Of a stretch of DNA of 7,771 nt, positions 1-5,725 are shown piece after piece. Both the position numbers and the translations under genes were made by a program. Each line of letters begins with the position of its first letter. The stretch's first letter is position 1. The notes beneath the pieces were generated by a model. That model saw only the letters and a list, made by a program, of their open reading frames with translations, was not told where the DNA came from and ran no database searches. The DNA comes from Desulfuromonadales bacterium (GTDB lineage: Bacteria > Desulfobacterota > Desulfuromonadia > Desulfuromonadales > BM103): contig DAOWJU010000114.1 of assembly GCA_030640215.1 (NCBI GenBank), forward strand, positions 1 to 7,771. The letters are read 5' to 3'.

Positions 1-277
1 GACTCATATTGTCAGCTGTGACGGTAAAGAGGGTTTTGTCAGCGGCATAGGGATCGGGGTGATGCATGCCCTTCTCGTAGCCTGCTGGTGGCGTAGTAAT
101 ACCACCGTCCCACGCTGGAATTGTGCCATCGGCGTTGCCGGCTTTTTCACCACCCATGGGGGTGAGATCTTTGCCGAGGCGTGCGGCCTGGTCGGCCGAA
201 ACGGCCGCGAATCCATGGCTTGCCAGAAGCAGACAGGCCATGAGAAGTATCGCTGTTTTAGTAGTCAGTTTTTTCAT
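1..277 (-). CDS. DUF1329 family protein, N-terminal part (cut by left edge)
   Basis: The reading frame starts at ATG 277 and stays open to base 1, giving 92 residues; the C-terminal bulk lies outside. Residues 1-25 form a signal peptide (MKKLTTK, then a hydrophobic stretch ending HGFAA), so the protein is exported. The mature start carries the DUF1329 (PF07044) hallmark: DQAARLGKDLTPMGGEKAGN at 29-48, then DGTIPAWDGG at 50-59 and PPAGY at 63-67. The family is periplasmic or outer-membrane associated, is often labelled lipoprotein-sorting-like, and usually sits beside DUF1302 genes; its biochemical role is not settled. An AGGAGG ribosome site at 285-290 lies 7 nt from the ATG. The upstream DUF1302 gene ends 20 nt earlier, so the two are very probably co-transcribed. 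No Cys lipobox is visible at the cleavage region. Confidence 0.9.
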   Translation of the reverse strand, partial: MKKLTTKTAILLMACLLLASHGFAAVSADQAARLGKDLTPMGGEKAGNADGTIPAWDGGITTPPAGYEKGMHHPDPYAADKTLFTVTADNMS

Positions 278-297
278 TCTTCTCCCTCCTTAAAGGA

Positions 298-2328
298 TTA
301 GAAGGAATACTTAATGTTGAAGGCGACGAGATCCCGATCGTTGAGCAGGTTGTAACGATTGGCACCAAAGTAGTCAGTGTAGCTCAGGTCTGCCGACCAG
401 GTGCTCTGGTAGCTGCCGCCGAGGCCGAAGGTGACCGCCTTGCGATCTTCGATGAAGCTACCTCCCGGACCCGGTGTGTTGCCATCAACGTCATGCGACC
501 AGGCAATCCGCGGTGAAAGGGTGACGGCACCGATGGCATTATTGAAATCAAGCTTGGCGACCATGCGATAGCCCCATGATGTTGCATCGGCAAAGGCGTC
601 TGATTTTTCAGCGGGTTTGCCCGCATGGACCCCGGTAGGATCATCCTGATTGGGATTACCCGTCACGTACGTAGCGGCCGACTCCAAACGCATGTCACTT
701 TTGCTCGGCATACCGTGGACATGGGTTACACCGGCTTCACCGACCATTACGAACTGATCCGCACCAAAGGTTGGTCCAAACAGTTTGGTCATGGTCATCT
801 GCAGCTGAGAGATGTCCTTCTCGATGTAACCGGGGATATACGTGGAAAAGTCCACAGCCGTGCCATTTGTAATCTGATTATCCATGAAAGCTGGATTAAG
901 TGCCCCCAAAGGACTCAGGGAGGCCACCACCAGCTCAACATCATCTATCTGCAACGGGGCATCCTCATGATAAGAGTACTCACCTTGCAAGGAAGCGCCA
1001 ATGCTGTCCAGTGCCGTATTGAAGCTGACGCCGTAAACCTTGATGTCCTCTGGATATTCAACTTTGTATTTTGCCGTCTGGGCATACTCGTTGACAACGT
1101 AAGCGTTTGTCAGGTTAGAGTCGCCAGTTGTTGCTGCATTAACTGCACCGGTTGCAACAGCCTGAGCCTCCGCAGGAGAAAGACCATATGCCATTCCCGC
1201 TTGCGTTCCAGCTACAATGCCAGCCTGCACGGCCCCAGGGAAACTGGAAGGGTCAGTAGGGTCGACCAAGGCAGCAAAGGTCTTAGCCCCGGTACCCGCA
1301 CCCACAGCACCGGCGAAACCAGCCTGAGTTCCCGTCACCCCACTCAGGGTAGGCAACCGGCTATGATAATTGATAAAGTAGAAACCGAATTCCGTATCAT
1401 TCAAGCCCGGTGCGTAAATACGCATGGCCAAACCGTACTGGCCATCGTCTGAGGGTTTGTTGTCTTCGTCACGTGGAACCATCATGAAACGGTCATCTGT
1501 GACTTCAAACGGGATGACTGCCCCTTGCCAGCTTGTGCCTAGATCCGACCAGTCGCCAAAGCCGAGCATGACCTTGTCACCACTTTTTCCGGGAATGTCA
1601 TTCGTGCTCCAGTAAAAGCCGGTGGGATCGATCTCGACCTTTTCCCAGTCGTACTGGTAAAAGCCTTCGAAGGTCAGATTTTCAGTCGGGCTGATTGATG
1701 CCGAAACCATGCCGACCGGCACGAGGCCTTCTTTAAGTTCTGCACCGGGGACACGCAACTTACTGACGTCAAAGGGATTGATGATGTTAATACCGTTTTG
1801 GATGAAGGTGCTTTCCCCCCAGCTCAGGACCTGGTCACCAAGACGGATCTGACCAGGCATTTCAGCGACTTCGAAGTCCGCCCAGATGTAAGCGTCCAGT
1901 AGTTCGGCATCTTTGCCGACCATATCTTTAGCGTCATTGCTCAGCTTGGTTCGTTCGCGATCACCGTCCTCGTTCTCAAAATCGTAGAAAGCTGAACCGC
2001 GGACGAAGAGACCAAAGTTGTCATATCTGAGGTCAAGTTCACTGGTAATTTTGGCGAGACTGCTGAATGCCTCGTCATTGTCATAATTCAGGTTGCCATC
2101 ATCGCCATTGACAGAATAGGCTTTGCCGCCATTTGCCAGGCCAATGATGTCATCGTCGCGATCCGACACCCTCCAACTCATACCGTAGGAGAGAGTACTG
2201 TCGAGACTCCCATCCACCTCGCCAAGATTAAACTGAAACGCCGCAGCCGGAGTTCCCCAAAGCATTGCCAGAAGGACGGGCAGAACAACACCCAACCGAC
2301 CGTGACTCTTCGATCCTTGCAGATTCAT
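298..2328 (-). CDS. DUF1302 family outer-membrane protein
   Basis: This 676-residue protein has a signal peptide at residues 1-30 (cleavage after PAAA) and ends in a phenylalanine (FNIKYSF), as expected of a beta-barrel inserted by the BAM machinery. Family hallmarks (DUF1302, PF06980) are visible: RLGDQVLSWGEST at 162-174, INPFDVSKLRVPGAE at 183-197, NYHSRLP at 320-326 and EYPEDIKVYGVSFNT at 424-438. Alternating strands rich in aromatic residues continue to the end. The family pairs with DUF1329, whose gene follows after 20 nt; a role in handling or passage of hydrophobic compounds is suspected but unproven. Residues 331-418 are an Ala/Gly-rich stretch unlike the rest of the barrel. A near-perfect ribosome site GGAGGTGA (2333-2340) precedes ATG 2328 by 4 nt. 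The protein lacks cysteine, typical of outer-membrane barrels. Confidence 0.92.
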   Translation of the reverse strand: MNLQGSKSHGRLGVVLPVLLAMLWGTPAAAFQFNLGEVDGSLDSTLSYGMSWRVSDRDDDIIGLANGGKAYSVNGDDGNLNYDNDEAFSSLAKITSELDLRYDNFGLFVRGSAFYDFENEDGDRERTKLSNDAKDMVGKDAELLDAYIWADFEVAEMPGQIRLGDQVLSWGESTFIQNGINIINPFDVSKLRVPGAELKEGLVPVGMVSASISPTENLTFEGFYQYDWEKVEIDPTGFYWSTNDIPGKSGDKVMLGFGDWSDLGTSWQGAVIPFEVTDDRFMMVPRDEDNKPSDDGQYGLAMRIYAPGLNDTEFGFYFINYHSRLPTLSGVTGTQAGFAGAVGAGTGAKTFAALVDPTDPSSFPGAVQAGIVAGTQAGMAYGLSPAEAQAVATGAVNAATTGDSNLTNAYVVNEYAQTAKYKVEYPEDIKVYGVSFNTALDSIGASLQGEYSYHEDAPLQIDDVELVVASLSPLGALNPAFMDNQITNGTAVDFSTYIPGYIEKDISQLQMTMTKLFGPTFGADQFVMVGEAGVTHVHGMPSKSDMRLESAATYVTGNPNQDDPTGVHAGKPAEKSDAFADATSWGYRMVAKLDFNNAIGAVTLSPRIAWSHDVDGNTPGPGGSFIEDRKAVTFGLGGSYQSTWSADLSYTDYFGANRYNLLNDRDLVAFNIKYSF

Positions 2329-2521
2329 CGTGTCACCTCCCTAAGTTTGTGCTGAAAAACGGAAACAGCTAACCCATAGAAACCAAATACTAACTCATAC
2401 GAACAAACCAATGTGACCTCAAAATTTAGAGGCAAAGTTCTTTATACAACAATCTCAACGAGAATAAAACGTTATTCTATTTATTCTTGCCCCGACAAAA
2501 CCATGCTGTAACTCAATAAGT
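2329..2521 (-). promoter_or_regulatory. Intergenic control region of the DUF1302-DUF1329 operon
   Basis: This 193-bp gap is the longest in the window and is AT-rich. It has no plausible small gene on either strand. Besides the repeat block at 2461-2487 it holds the near-palindrome CTCAAAATTTAGAG at 2418-2431 (one mismatched pair) and, at the gene-proximal end, the strong ribosome site at 2333-2340. No clear intrinsic terminator follows the MORN gene stop at 2522. I infer that the DUF1302 promoter lies here, but cannot place it with confidence. Confidence 0.5.
2461..2487. repeat. Inverted/direct repeat upstream of DUF1302 (possible operator)
   Basis: AGAATAA at 2461-2467 is the exact reverse complement of TTATTCT at 2472-2478, a 7-bp arm with a 4-nt centre (AACG). 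A second TTATTCT follows at 2481-2487, giving a direct repeat of period 9. Read on the minus strand the block lies about 130 nt before the DUF1302 start and contains the -10-like hexamer TAGAAT (2474-2479); another, TATAAA, lies downstream at 2441-2446. Neither has a convincing -35 box. A regulator binding site is the simplest reading, but no regulator gene is in the window. An AT-rich chance repeat is the alternative. Confidence 0.4.
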
Positions 2522-3094
2522 TTATTGAAGTTGACCAGAGCTGAAGGTGTATTCGGAAAGAAGCTTTCCTTCGGCTGAATAGGTACGATATACGCCATCT
2601 ACCTCACCGTTGCTGTAAGTGAATTCATGTTCCACCTGCCCTGAGTTGAAGAATGTCCGGGCAGGACCGTTCAGAACGCCCCGTTGATAGGTGACGGTCT
2701 GCTTTGCCTGACCATCGGCGCTGAAGCTCGTATGTTCGCCATCTGACTGGCCGTCAACCATCTGGTAGCGGGTTGTCATCTGACCAGTTTCATCAAAGCG
2801 GGTGACTTCCCGGCGGTCGTCTTCAAGCTGCCGTACCTGCCATTCCAGAGAGCCATCAGCGCGATACCCCTCGGTCTTTTCTGGTTGTCCGGAACTGTAG
2901 ATCTCCCGGGAAACCAGTTCTCCTGCTTCGTTATACCATTTGGCTTCGCTGATTTCGCCATCCTGAAAAAGATACTCCCACTTGAGCTGCCCATCCTCAT
3001 AAAAGCCTTTGCCTTCAGCTTCTGCGGTGGTTGGCAAGCCACCGATAGCAAGCATCAAAAGCAGGGAGCTTAAATAAATCTGTCGTTTAATCAT
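2522..3094 (-). CDS. Exported MORN-type (YwqK-like) repeat protein
   Basis: This 190-residue protein has a signal peptide (IKRQIYLSS, hydrophobic core, likely cut after TTAEA at 26) and then consists wholly of about seven tandem units of some 24 residues, starting near 28, 49, 72, 95, 119, 143 and 167. Each unit has the pattern aromatic-x-x-x-G-x-hydrophobic followed by a second strand, for example FYEDGQLKWEYLFQDGE and FFNSGQVEHEFTYSNGE. This matches the MORN_2 repeat (PF07661) of proteins often labelled YwqK-family antitoxin, a label that implies no toxin here. The fold is a solenoid of beta-hairpins; partners are unknown. There is no cysteine, hence no lipid anchor. Ribosome site AGGAG lies 9 nt before ATG 3094. 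It sits 62 bp after sixA and 193 bp before DUF1302; a shared function is not shown. Confidence 0.85.
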   Translation of the reverse strand: MIKRQIYLSSLLLMLAIGGLPTTAEAEGKGFYEDGQLKWEYLFQDGEISEAKWYNEAGELVSREIYSSGQPEKTEGYRADGSLEWQVRQLEDDRREVTRFDETGQMTTRYQMVDGQSDGEHTSFSADGQAKQTVTYQRGVLNGPARTFFNSGQVEHEFTYSNGEVDGVYRTYSAEGKLLSEYTFSSGQLQ

Positions 3095-3156
3095 TACGGA
3101 TATCTCCTGAAAAACGGGTAGTTGGGGAAATGAGAATAGCTATCCTAAAAGGACAT

Positions 3157-3621
3157 TCAATGCGCCAACTGTGCTGCCCGCAGGTGAAATTCCAGTTGGG
3201 CCGATTCTGGCCCAGGAATATTTATACAGGTTAGCCCGGCATTCTCAATAAGCAACTCGCCGCCCTGCATCAACTCGTTGGCCAGTTTTGCCAGCTGTGG
3301 CATATGGCCGATCACCAGAACTTGGCTTTCTGCCGGTTCTTTCTGCAATAGATCAAGCAGTTCCTGTGGCTGTTGGTCTGCAAGGGCTGCTTCTGTCGTC
3401 AGAATATCGCTGTAGGGATAGCGGATCCCTTCGGCGATTAAGGCCGCGGTCTGATGCGCGCGGCGTTTGGGACTGGCGACAATCAGGTCGAAGTTCAAGC
3501 CGAGTCGCTTGATCCCTTTGGCAGCGGCTTTGGCCTGATCGATACCAGCCGGACTAAGAGCTCGTTCGAGATTTTCCTCGGCGGAGTAGGCAAGAGCATG
3601 CTGCATCAGATATACTTTCAT
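3157..3621 (-). CDS. sixA: SixA-type phosphohistidine phosphatase (QHA variant)
   Basis: This 154-residue protein is a cytoplasmic histidine phosphatase of the SixA branch, about the usual family length and without the long insertions of phosphoglycerate mutases. SixA removes phosphate from phosphohistidine; in E. coli targets are the ArcB HPt domain and the nitrogen-PTS protein NPr. Visible motifs are the N-terminal MKVYLMQHA with the predicted nucleophile H8, LSPAGIDQA at 22-30, ASPKRRAHQTA at 49-59 with R53/R54 and H56, and VIGHMPQL at 103-110 with the second catalytic H106. The usual R-H-G reads Q-H-A. Gln at this place is common in SixA proteins of this kind; Ala for Gly is less usual. 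An AAGGT ribosome site lies about 8 nt from ATG 3621. The leader holds possible RNA structure. The substrate in this organism is unknown. Confidence 0.88.
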   Translation of the reverse strand: MKVYLMQHALAYSAEENLERALSPAGIDQAKAAAKGIKRLGLNFDLIVASPKRRAHQTAALIAEGIRYPYSDILTTEAALADQQPQELLDLLQKEPAESQVLVIGHMPQLAKLANELMQGGELLIENAGLTCINIPGPESAQLEFHLRAAQLAH

Positions 3622-3677
3622 TGTAGCGACCTTTCTTGGGTTAAGGCTTGCAAAGTTTTCAATGCTACAGCTTAACC
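3622..3677 (-). promoter_or_regulatory. sixA leader with two interleaved inverted repeats (possible pseudoknot)
   Basis: On the minus strand GGTTAAG (3677-3671) pairs with CTTAACC (3645-3639), and TGTAGC (3669-3664) pairs with GCTACA (3627-3622), which directly abuts the sixA ATG at 3621. The order A-B-A'-B' is that of an H-type pseudoknot, with a 1-nt first loop, an 18-nt middle loop and an 11-nt third loop that holds the AAGGT ribosome site. If formed it would limit sixA translation. Repeats of 6-7 bp can arise by chance in a gap of this size, so the call is tentative. Confidence 0.3.
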
Positions 3678-3680
3678 TGT

Positions 3681-3697
3681 TTGACAGCGCTGTTCAA
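3681..3697. promoter_or_regulatory. Palindromic operator-like site in the divergent region
   Basis: TTGACAGCGCTGTTCAA has a perfect 10-bp core ACAGCGCTGT flanked by TTG and (after one extra T) CAA. It overlaps the plus-strand -35 box and lies just downstream of the minus-strand -10, so one bound dimer could control both directions. The TGA-ACA..TGT-TCA character recalls ArsR/SmtB-type metal sensor sites, which would suit an efflux gene; that link is inference, as no sensor gene lies in the window. Confidence 0.45.
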
Positions 3698-3708
3698 TCG
3701 CGCATGAT
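3681..3708 (+). promoter_or_regulatory. Promoter of the small membrane protein/permease operon
   Basis: TTGACA (3681-3686, perfect -35) is followed after 16 nt by CATGAT (3703-3708, 4 of 6 to TATAAT). Transcription would start near 3715, leaving a leader of about 30 nt before ATG 3745. The -35 box is the left half of the palindrome at 3681-3697, which suggests repression or metal-responsive control. This is the best plus-strand promoter in the gap, read by eye. Confidence 0.5.
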
Positions 3709-3712
3709 AGCA
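3704..3712 (-). promoter_or_regulatory. Extended -10 promoter candidate for sixA
   Basis: On the minus strand TGCTATCAT matches an extended -10 element: TG, one base, then TATCAT (5 of 6 to TATAAT). No good -35 box is seen 16-18 nt upstream, which extended -10 promoters tolerate. Transcription would start near 3697, giving a leader of about 75 nt that includes the palindrome and the interleaved repeats before sixA. The element overlaps the plus-strand -10, so the two promoters would compete. A weaker alternative is TTGAAC (3697-3692) with TAAGCT (3674-3669). Confidence 0.35.
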
Positions 3713-3744
3713 ATCGGCCAAACTAACAACGAGGGATGAGGGTC

Positions 3745-3984
3745 ATGATCACCAAGTTTTTCAAACAAATTCCCTGGACGTTTCTGATTCCTGCAGTGCT
3801 TTTGCTGGGTCTGGCTCCTTTTAAACCGGAACCGCATCTCTTTGAAAAATTGCGTATGCTGAGTAACGGTCTCCTCATTCGTCCCGTGGATATTTTTGAT
3901 CTGTGCATGCACGGCACGCCTTTGCTGCTTGTTGTTGGCAAACTTCTGCTCGGACGCGATGCGACATCGTCGACCGACCATTAA
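3745..3984 (+). CDS. Small conserved-type membrane protein linked to the permease
   Basis: This 79-residue protein has a hydrophobic segment at about 11-25 (WTFLIPAVLLLGLAP), a polar middle with PEPHLFEKLRML (28-39) and RPVDIFDL (46-53), and a second hydrophobic segment at about 56-70. It resembles short proteins that databases sometimes label RND transporter although they are far too small to be one; I recall this from family knowledge and could not search. The frame could also begin at ATG 3736, but GAGGG (3731-3735) directly abuts that codon and stands 9 nt from ATG 3745, so 3745 is preferred. The stop at 3982-3984 is 9 nt before the permease start, so the pair is one operon. A role as subunit or helper of the permease is inferred only from this linkage. 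Confidence 0.8.
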   Translation: MITKFFKQIPWTFLIPAVLLLGLAPFKPEPHLFEKLRMLSNGLLIRPVDIFDLCMHGTPLLLVVGKLLLGRDATSSTDH

Positions 3985-3993
3985 GGATATGAA

Positions 3994-5055
3994 GTGATTC
4001 TATTCATACAAAAATTTGCATTAGAGACGTGGCATATCTTTACCGATGCCGCTCCTTACGTGATTTTTGGTTTTCTGGCGGCGGGATTGATCAAGGCCAT
4101 CATCCCGGAAGATGCCGTAGCCAGGCATTTGGGCGGCCGTTCAACCGCTGCGGTTATCAAGGCCTCTCTATTTGGCATCCCGCTGCCACTCTGCTCCTGT
4201 GGTGTGATTCCGGCGGCAATCAGTCTGCGCAAGCAGGGCGCGGGACGCGGTGCATCGGCGGCGTTTCTGGTCTCCACTCCGGAGTCTGGAGTCGATTCGA
4301 TTGCCATCACCTGGGCGTTGCTCGATCCTGTGATGACCATCGTTCGTCCCATTGCCGCTTTTATTACCGGCACCCTCACCGGCATCCTGATCAATTTGTT
4401 GCCGGAGGAGAAAACCGAGCTGGATGTAGAGTCGAATGGCTGCAGCTGTTCTGATGCCTGTTGTGATACAGAGGTCGCAACAAAAGCACCACTTGGAGAA
4501 CGCATGGTGGCCGGTGTCCGCTATGCGTTCGGTGAACTGTTAAAAGATATCGGTAGCTGGCTGCTGCTTGGCGTACTGATTGCCGGATTGGTGACAACGC
4601 TCATCCCGGACGGTTTTTTTGAGTTGCTTTTTGAGCATGAGGCTGCTTCGCTGCTGGTCATGCTGCTGGTAAGTATCCCACTCTATATGTGCGCCAGTGC
4701 CTCGACACCAATCGCCGCAGCGCTGGTTCTGAAAGGCTTGTCACCCGGCGCGGCGCTGGTTTTTTTGCTCGCCGGACCGGCGACCAATGCGGCGACGTTG
4801 ACGGTCGTGGCACGTTTCTGGGGGAGACAGGCGACCGTGGTTTATCTGGCGGTCATCTCCTTTTGTTCACTGGTGCTCGGTTGGCTGGTGAATGAATTTT
4901 ATGCCTGGGCAGGACTGGATATCAGCCAGTGGGTGACCCAATCAGAAGGGCAGGTCGCCAACGTATGGAATACGCTGGCAGCGGTGATCTTGTTAGTTTT
5001 GATTTTGCGCGCTTTCTGGCTCTCACGACAGTCTACTGACTGTTGTGGTGATTAA
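3994..5055 (+). CDS. SO_0444-type Cu/Zn efflux permease (COG0701)
   Basis: This 353-residue inner-membrane protein belongs to the DUF318/COG0701 permeases, closest in pattern to the SO_0444-type Cu/Zn efflux group. Two membrane halves carry the family signatures: PLPLCSCGVIPAA (64-75), TPESGVDSI (95-103) and VRPIAAFITG (117-126) in the first, and CASASTPIAAALVLKGLSPG (233-252) with LLAGPATN (258-265) in the second. The cytoplasmic or exposed link between halves holds the metal-binding-like cluster CSCSDACC (150-157). Further cysteines are C67, C69, C233 and a terminal pair C350/C351. The likely job is export of soft metals such as copper or zinc; the related ArsP proteins export organoarsenicals, so the substrate is not certain. 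The start is GTG at 3994, with AAGGA (3983-3987) 6 nt upstream; the nearby ATG at 3989 runs straight into a stop. It is coupled to the small gene before it. Confidence 0.9.
   Translation: MILFIQKFALETWHIFTDAAPYVIFGFLAAGLIKAIIPEDAVARHLGGRSTAAVIKASLFGIPLPLCSCGVIPAAISLRKQGAGRGASAAFLVSTPESGVDSIAITWALLDPVMTIVRPIAAFITGTLTGILINLLPEEKTELDVESNGCSCSDACCDTEVATKAPLGERMVAGVRYAFGELLKDIGSWLLLGVLIAGLVTTLIPDGFFELLFEHEAASLLVMLLVSIPLYMCASASTPIAAALVLKGLSPGAALVFLLAGPATNAATLTVVARFWGRQATVVYLAVISFCSLVLGWLVNEFYAWAGLDISQWVTQSEGQVANVWNTLAAVILLVLILRAFWLSRQSTDCCGD
5024..5047. repeat. Hairpin at the 3' end of the permease gene
   Basis: CACGACAGTC (5024-5033) and GACTGTTGTG (5038-5047) form a 10-bp stem with one G-T pair and a TACT loop. 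It lies in the last codons of the permease, just before the 25-bp gap to the convergent methyltransferase gene. No T-run follows on the plus strand, so it is not a standard intrinsic terminator; it could stabilise the mRNA end or slow polymerase between convergent genes. The Cys-Cys codons at the end of the protein also fall in this stem. Confidence 0.35.
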
Positions 5056-5080
5056 TAGGAGTCTCTCACTCTGTTTCAAA

Positions 5081-5707
5081 TTATGGAGATGCTTTCAGTG
5101 TCGCTGTGCCCCAGTAATTGTAAGACGCCGGGCGCCATCCAGGAATATATCTCGCCTGCAGTTCCCTGATCCTGAAACCACCTTGCTCAATAAGTACCGG
5201 AATCTCACGGTTTAAGTGACAGCCGCCACCGATACGCTTCCAGACCGGGTTGATACAATTTTGCAAACGGCGAACACCCACCTCTGGTGCGACACCATGC
5301 TCACAAAAAATAAGTTCTCCATCTGGTTTAAGAACCCGCGCCATCTCCTCAAGCGCCCGATCAACATCAGCAATTGTGCATAAGGTGTAAGTGACCAGGA
5401 CGGTATCAGCGCTGTTGGTCTCCAGCGGTATCTCCTCCCCGGGCAGGGGAATGAAATCGACTTCAAAATCCACCGAACTCGCTCGCTCTGCCGCCATTTC
5501 AATCATTTCTGGGGAGGGGTCCAGACCCCACACCTTGCTCACCTTACTGGCATCGTAATAGGGAAAGTTCAATCCTGAACCCAGGCCGACTTCCAGCACC
5601 CTGCCTCTGGCAAGGGGGACAATCTTTTGGCGCTGGTGCATGGCCGGTTGCAGACTACAGGCAAAGTGCACCAGGTTTGGCAGGATGTGCTTATTGTATA
5701 GCCTCAT
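5081..5707 (-). CDS. Class I SAM-dependent methyltransferase, METTL7-like
   Basis: From ATG 5707 this is a 208-residue soluble methyltransferase. Rossmann motifs are RVLEVGLGSGLN (36-47, SAM binding), the acidic GLDPS (61-65), TYTLCTI (106-112) and RVLKPDGELIFCEHG (124-138). The C-terminal part has INPVWKRIGGGCHLNRE (152-168) and YNYWG (196-200). The order LC(T/S)(I/V), EHG/EHV, NP-W and GC-L-RE also occurs in vertebrate METTL7A/B (TMT1), which methylate thiols and sulfide; many bacterial homologues are unassigned, so substrate is open. The longer frame from GTG 5755 lacks a ribosome site and would read through a perfect hairpin; ATG 5707 has GAGG (5714-5717) 6 nt upstream and begins MRLYNKHILP, the usual family start. 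It converges on the permease gene (25-bp gap) and lies 56 nt after the cytochrome gene. Confidence 0.88.
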   Translation of the reverse strand: MRLYNKHILPNLVHFACSLQPAMHQRQKIVPLARGRVLEVGLGSGLNFPYYDASKVSKVWGLDPSPEMIEMAAERASSVDFEVDFIPLPGEEIPLETNSADTVLVTYTLCTIADVDRALEEMARVLKPDGELIFCEHGVAPEVGVRRLQNCINPVWKRIGGGCHLNREIPVLIEQGGFRIRELQARYIPGWRPASYNYWGTATLKASP

Positions 5708-5725
5708 AAAAGGCCTCAGCAGCAG

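Noticed and set aside
625..1452. 275-codon open frame on the plus strand
   Set aside because: It lies wholly antisense to the well-supported DUF1302 gene, its protein has no recognisable pattern, and it has no ribosome site; a shadow of the GC pattern of the real gene.
2555..2569. GGAAAG/CTTTCC hairpin near the MORN gene end
   Set aside because: It is a 6-bp stem with 3-nt loop within codons, with no T-run; too weak for a terminator call.
2522..3094. Toxin-antitoxin system suggested by the YwqK-antitoxin label of such repeats
   Set aside because: The protein has a signal peptide and no toxin-like gene lies beside it.
3736..3744. Upstream ATG for the small membrane protein
   Set aside because: GAGGG directly touches this ATG, leaving no spacing, whereas it is 9 nt from ATG 3745.
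4056..4505. 149-codon minus-strand open frame and the overlapping plus-strand frame 4029-4454
   Set aside because: Both overlap the COG0701 permease, whose motifs are unmistakable; no independent signal.
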